Part shown: in pieces, positions 62,498 to 64,000 of the stretch
Position numbering within the stretch: the first letter of the stretch is position 1
How the letters are laid out: the number at the start of each line of letters is the position of its first letter
Assembly: GCA_905221615.1 (NCBI GenBank)
Contig: CAJNDT010002890.1
Span: 1,687,882 to 1,751,881, forward strand
DNA from: Symbiodinium sp. CCMP2592
Taxonomy: Eukaryota > Sar > Dinophyceae > Suessiales > Symbiodiniaceae
Direction of reading: 5' to 3'
DNA: 64,000 nucleotides
The notes under the pieces: model-generated
The model's database searches: none
What the model was told of the DNA's origin: nothing
The model's input: the letters and a program-made list of their open reading frames with translations, nothing else
Program-made: the position numbers and the translations under genes

Positions 62498-62643
62498 CTC
62501 GGAGAGTCGGGGGACATATTAAGTAGGTAACTGCATTAGTAACTAGATTTTTAGGTATCCTTAAAGGGGGTCCTAATTCGGGTTATGGTACTTAGAGAAG
62601 TCTCTACAATAACCAGTTACTAAGACCCCCGACCCTCTAAGTA
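62498..62643. mobile_element. Palindromic element, family B
   Basis: CTCGGAGAGTCGGGGGACAT faces AAGACCCCCGACCCTCTAAG. Confidence 0.75.
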
Positions 62644-62649
62644 AGGAGG

Positions 62650-62830
62650 TCTGTGGGTGTAGGGTCCAAGCATAATTTTTTCGTAGCATTTCAGAAGGGC
62701 CTGAGATCACCGCCGAGTTTGGCGTCAAGCGTCCTGGGTTGCCAACTTCGTGGGAATGCCGCTCCATTTCAGTGCATGATGGAAGCCCTCGTAGGTTTGA
62801 ATGAATAGAAAAGGCAACAGCCATTTCCAA
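62650..62830 (-). CDS. Coding-like island, hypothetical
   Basis: The minus-strand frame reads MAVAFSIHSNLRGLPSCTE, ERHSHEVGNPGRLTPNSAV and SEMLRKNYAWTL, and then enters the family B palindrome. No domain was recognised. Confidence 0.25.
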
Positions 62831-62850
62831 ACCCTACAAACCCTCAGGCC

Positions 62851-62991
62851 ATGTTCAGAATGTACTTGTGCCTTGCAACATTTCTCCCCACTTTGTCGTA
62901 TGGCGCCTGCACGTTAGGGCTGAAGAGTTGTAGGGTTACGGGCTCCCGGCGGGCTTCGATTTGGAGAACTAGCGTAGCGTTGAGGGTATAA
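62851..62991 (+). CDS. Small ORF with signal-peptide-like start
   Basis: A 46-codon ORF starts MFRMYLCLATFLPTLSYGAC and continues with a basic stretch (SCRVTGSRRASIWRTS) to TAA. The hydrophobic core and S-Y-G-A end resemble the leader at 34770. The frame is complete, but no domain is seen. Confidence 0.25.
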   Translation: MFRMYLCLATFLPTLSYGACTLGLKSCRVTGSRRASIWRTSVALRV

Positions 62992-62997
62992 CGTCAG

Positions 62998-63458
62998 GTA
63001 TAACGTCATATGTAAGTAAATCTTTTGTGTCTCCTTATAGATTTTTGTATATATGTTCATATAAACCCAGAGAATGTCAAAAATAGTATTATTATTGTGG
63101 CTCTAAGGGGGTATAGATATAGTTGAATAGAACCCGAAACTCTAAACCCTAATATCGTTGAATGCATCTTTCGAATCCTTGACGTGTCCGTCGAGACTTC
63201 CCAAAGAGGGGTGACGAGGCGAGGGGTCAAAAGGGTCTAAAACCCACGAACCCAAAGGCCAAAACCCAAAAACCCCTAAACCTGAAACCCCCTAAACCCT
63301 ATAAACTCCCAAACTCCCGTAATCCCAGCCCTAAACCCTAAACCCTAAACCCTAAACTTCCAAACTCCCGTAATCCCAGCCCCAAGCTCCTTCACCCCCA
63401 AGCCTCGCGACACGAGGCCTTGAACCGAGAGGACTCCGCTGCAGGCCAGCTCTAGATG
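62998..63458. other. Intergenic, telomere-like
   Basis: AT-rich sequence to 63130, then CCCTAAA-derived DNA. No gene recognised. Confidence 0.5.
63240..63380. repeat. CCCTAAA-derived run
   Basis: CCCTAAAC units with a duplicated CTCCCGTAATCCCAGCCC segment (63305 and 63365). Confidence 0.85.
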
Positions 63459-63538
63459 AAAAGGAGGGACCCTTAATAAGGACCCCTAGGTATATAGCCA
63501 TTATATACCCATTGTATAGCCCAGGATAGGGTAGGGGA
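63459..63538. mobile_element. Family J fragment
   Basis: AAAAGGAGGGACCCTTAATA to GATAGGGTAGGGGACC. The right arm is replaced by family C sequence. Confidence 0.65.
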
Positions 63539-63548
63539 CCATCTTATA

Positions 63549-63690
63549 TCCAGATAGAAGGATCCTTGTTATAAGGACATCAAAATAAGGTACCCTAAAC
63601 CCTAAGACCTTGTAGATCGGCTATAGAACCCTTAAGGGAACCCGAGGACCCCAAAGCAAGGTGCCGCTAATTTTCGGAAACTCTCACATG
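63549..63690. mobile_element. Family C fragments, rearranged
   Basis: Core AGAAGGATCCTTGTTATAAG and right arm CTAATTTTCGGAAACTCTCA are separated by telomere-like and AAGGGAACCC sequence. Confidence 0.5.
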
Positions 63691-63837
63691 AGGCCTTCGC
63701 TCGCATAAAACCTAGAATTAGCTGGGTGCCTTGAAGGGTTGGTTTAGGGGTTTAGGATTCAGGGGAAACCTTCAACAATAACCCGGTAAGCCCTAGACCG
63801 TAATCCCTATTTAAGCCCAAACCGCGTAAACTCCAGG

Positions 63838-63949
63838 CACCCAGAGACTCGCAAACCATTTAATTCAGGAATATACCTTAAACTAGAACAGGAGCCCTAG
63901 TATGATTTAAGTTCTATTCCTGAATCACGGGGTTTTCGAGTCTCCGGGC
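63838..63949. mobile_element. Palindromic element, family D
   Basis: CACCCAGAGACTCGCAAACC faces GGGGTTTTCGAGTCTCCGGG. Its outer ends resemble the copy at 7359. Confidence 0.75.
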
Positions 63950-64000
63950 AGAAGGCCGTTTAACCCGCAATGGGACATCTCTGCGGAGGTTCCAAGCTTG

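Noticed and set aside
1..64000. CRISPR array or bacterial operons
   Set aside because: No regularly spaced repeats with unique spacers, no gene packing and no ribosome-binding sites. The interspersed palindromes are irregularly spaced and belong to many families.
1..64000. tRNA, rRNA or spliced-leader RNA genes
   Set aside because: No cloverleaf, rRNA core sequence or dinoflagellate spliced-leader sequence was recognised by eye. A covariance-model search would be needed to exclude diverged tRNAs.

Overview
The window looks like nuclear DNA of a dinoflagellate; the genus cannot be told from the sequence. Four observations point there. Telomere-type TTTAGGG/CCCTAAA units are scattered through the whole window in both orientations. 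The best gene, at 25.1-27.9 kb, carries the RCC1-like repeat with the core GSVVTWG that is abundant in dinoflagellate proteomes. Several introns need GC or GA donors to keep the frame, with acceptors of the AG|G type. Coding matter is sparse. There is no bacterial-style gene packing, no recognisable rRNA or tRNA gene and no CRISPR array.

Only three loci are assigned to protein families. (1) 25096-27907, + strand: a five-exon RCC1-like repeat gene whose exon phases all agree. Two possible 5' pieces at 22.5 and 23.6 kb resemble the ubiquitin-like leader often found before such repeats in dinoflagellate proteins. (2) 11548-11986, + strand: two exons that join into the C-terminal motifs IX-X of a DNMT2/TRDMT1-like cytosine-5 methyltransferase, with a GC-AG intron between them. 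(3) 57210-57450, + strand: a protein-kinase relic with one frameshift and one in-frame stop. Some 30 other open stretches look protein-like by eye, two of them with signal-peptide-like starts. They are short, lack recognisable domains and are given low confidence.

The rest is dominated by four kinds of sequence. First, roughly 75 short imperfect palindromes of about 95-130 bp, sortable by eye into about 20 families (called A to T here), together perhaps 7-8 kb. They look like miniature inverted-repeat transposable elements without an encoded transposase. Several are nested in one another and two lie in an intron of the RCC1-like gene. Second, degenerate telomere-like arrays, the longest at 9.24-10.14 kb. 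Third, microsatellites such as (TA)n, (CT)n and (GA)n. Fourth, larger repeats: a 577-bp tandem duplication at 55.9-56.9 kb and a GC-rich minisatellite block at 58.86-61.5 kb, whose 54-bp unit keeps frames open on both strands.

Layout. 0-11 kb: telomere-like DNA, a CGTGCTCGCTCG motif cluster (2.8-3.3 kb), a CT microsatellite and a long CCCTAAG array. 11.5-12 kb: methyltransferase exons. 12-22 kb: dense palindromes with weak coding islands. 22.5-28 kb: RCC1-like locus. 28-55 kb: palindromes, telomere-like runs and many short coding-like islands. 55-57 kb: tandem duplication. 57.2 kb: kinase relic. 57.5-61.5 kb: minisatellites. 61.6-64 kb: coding-like islands and more palindromes. No pathway links the recognised genes.
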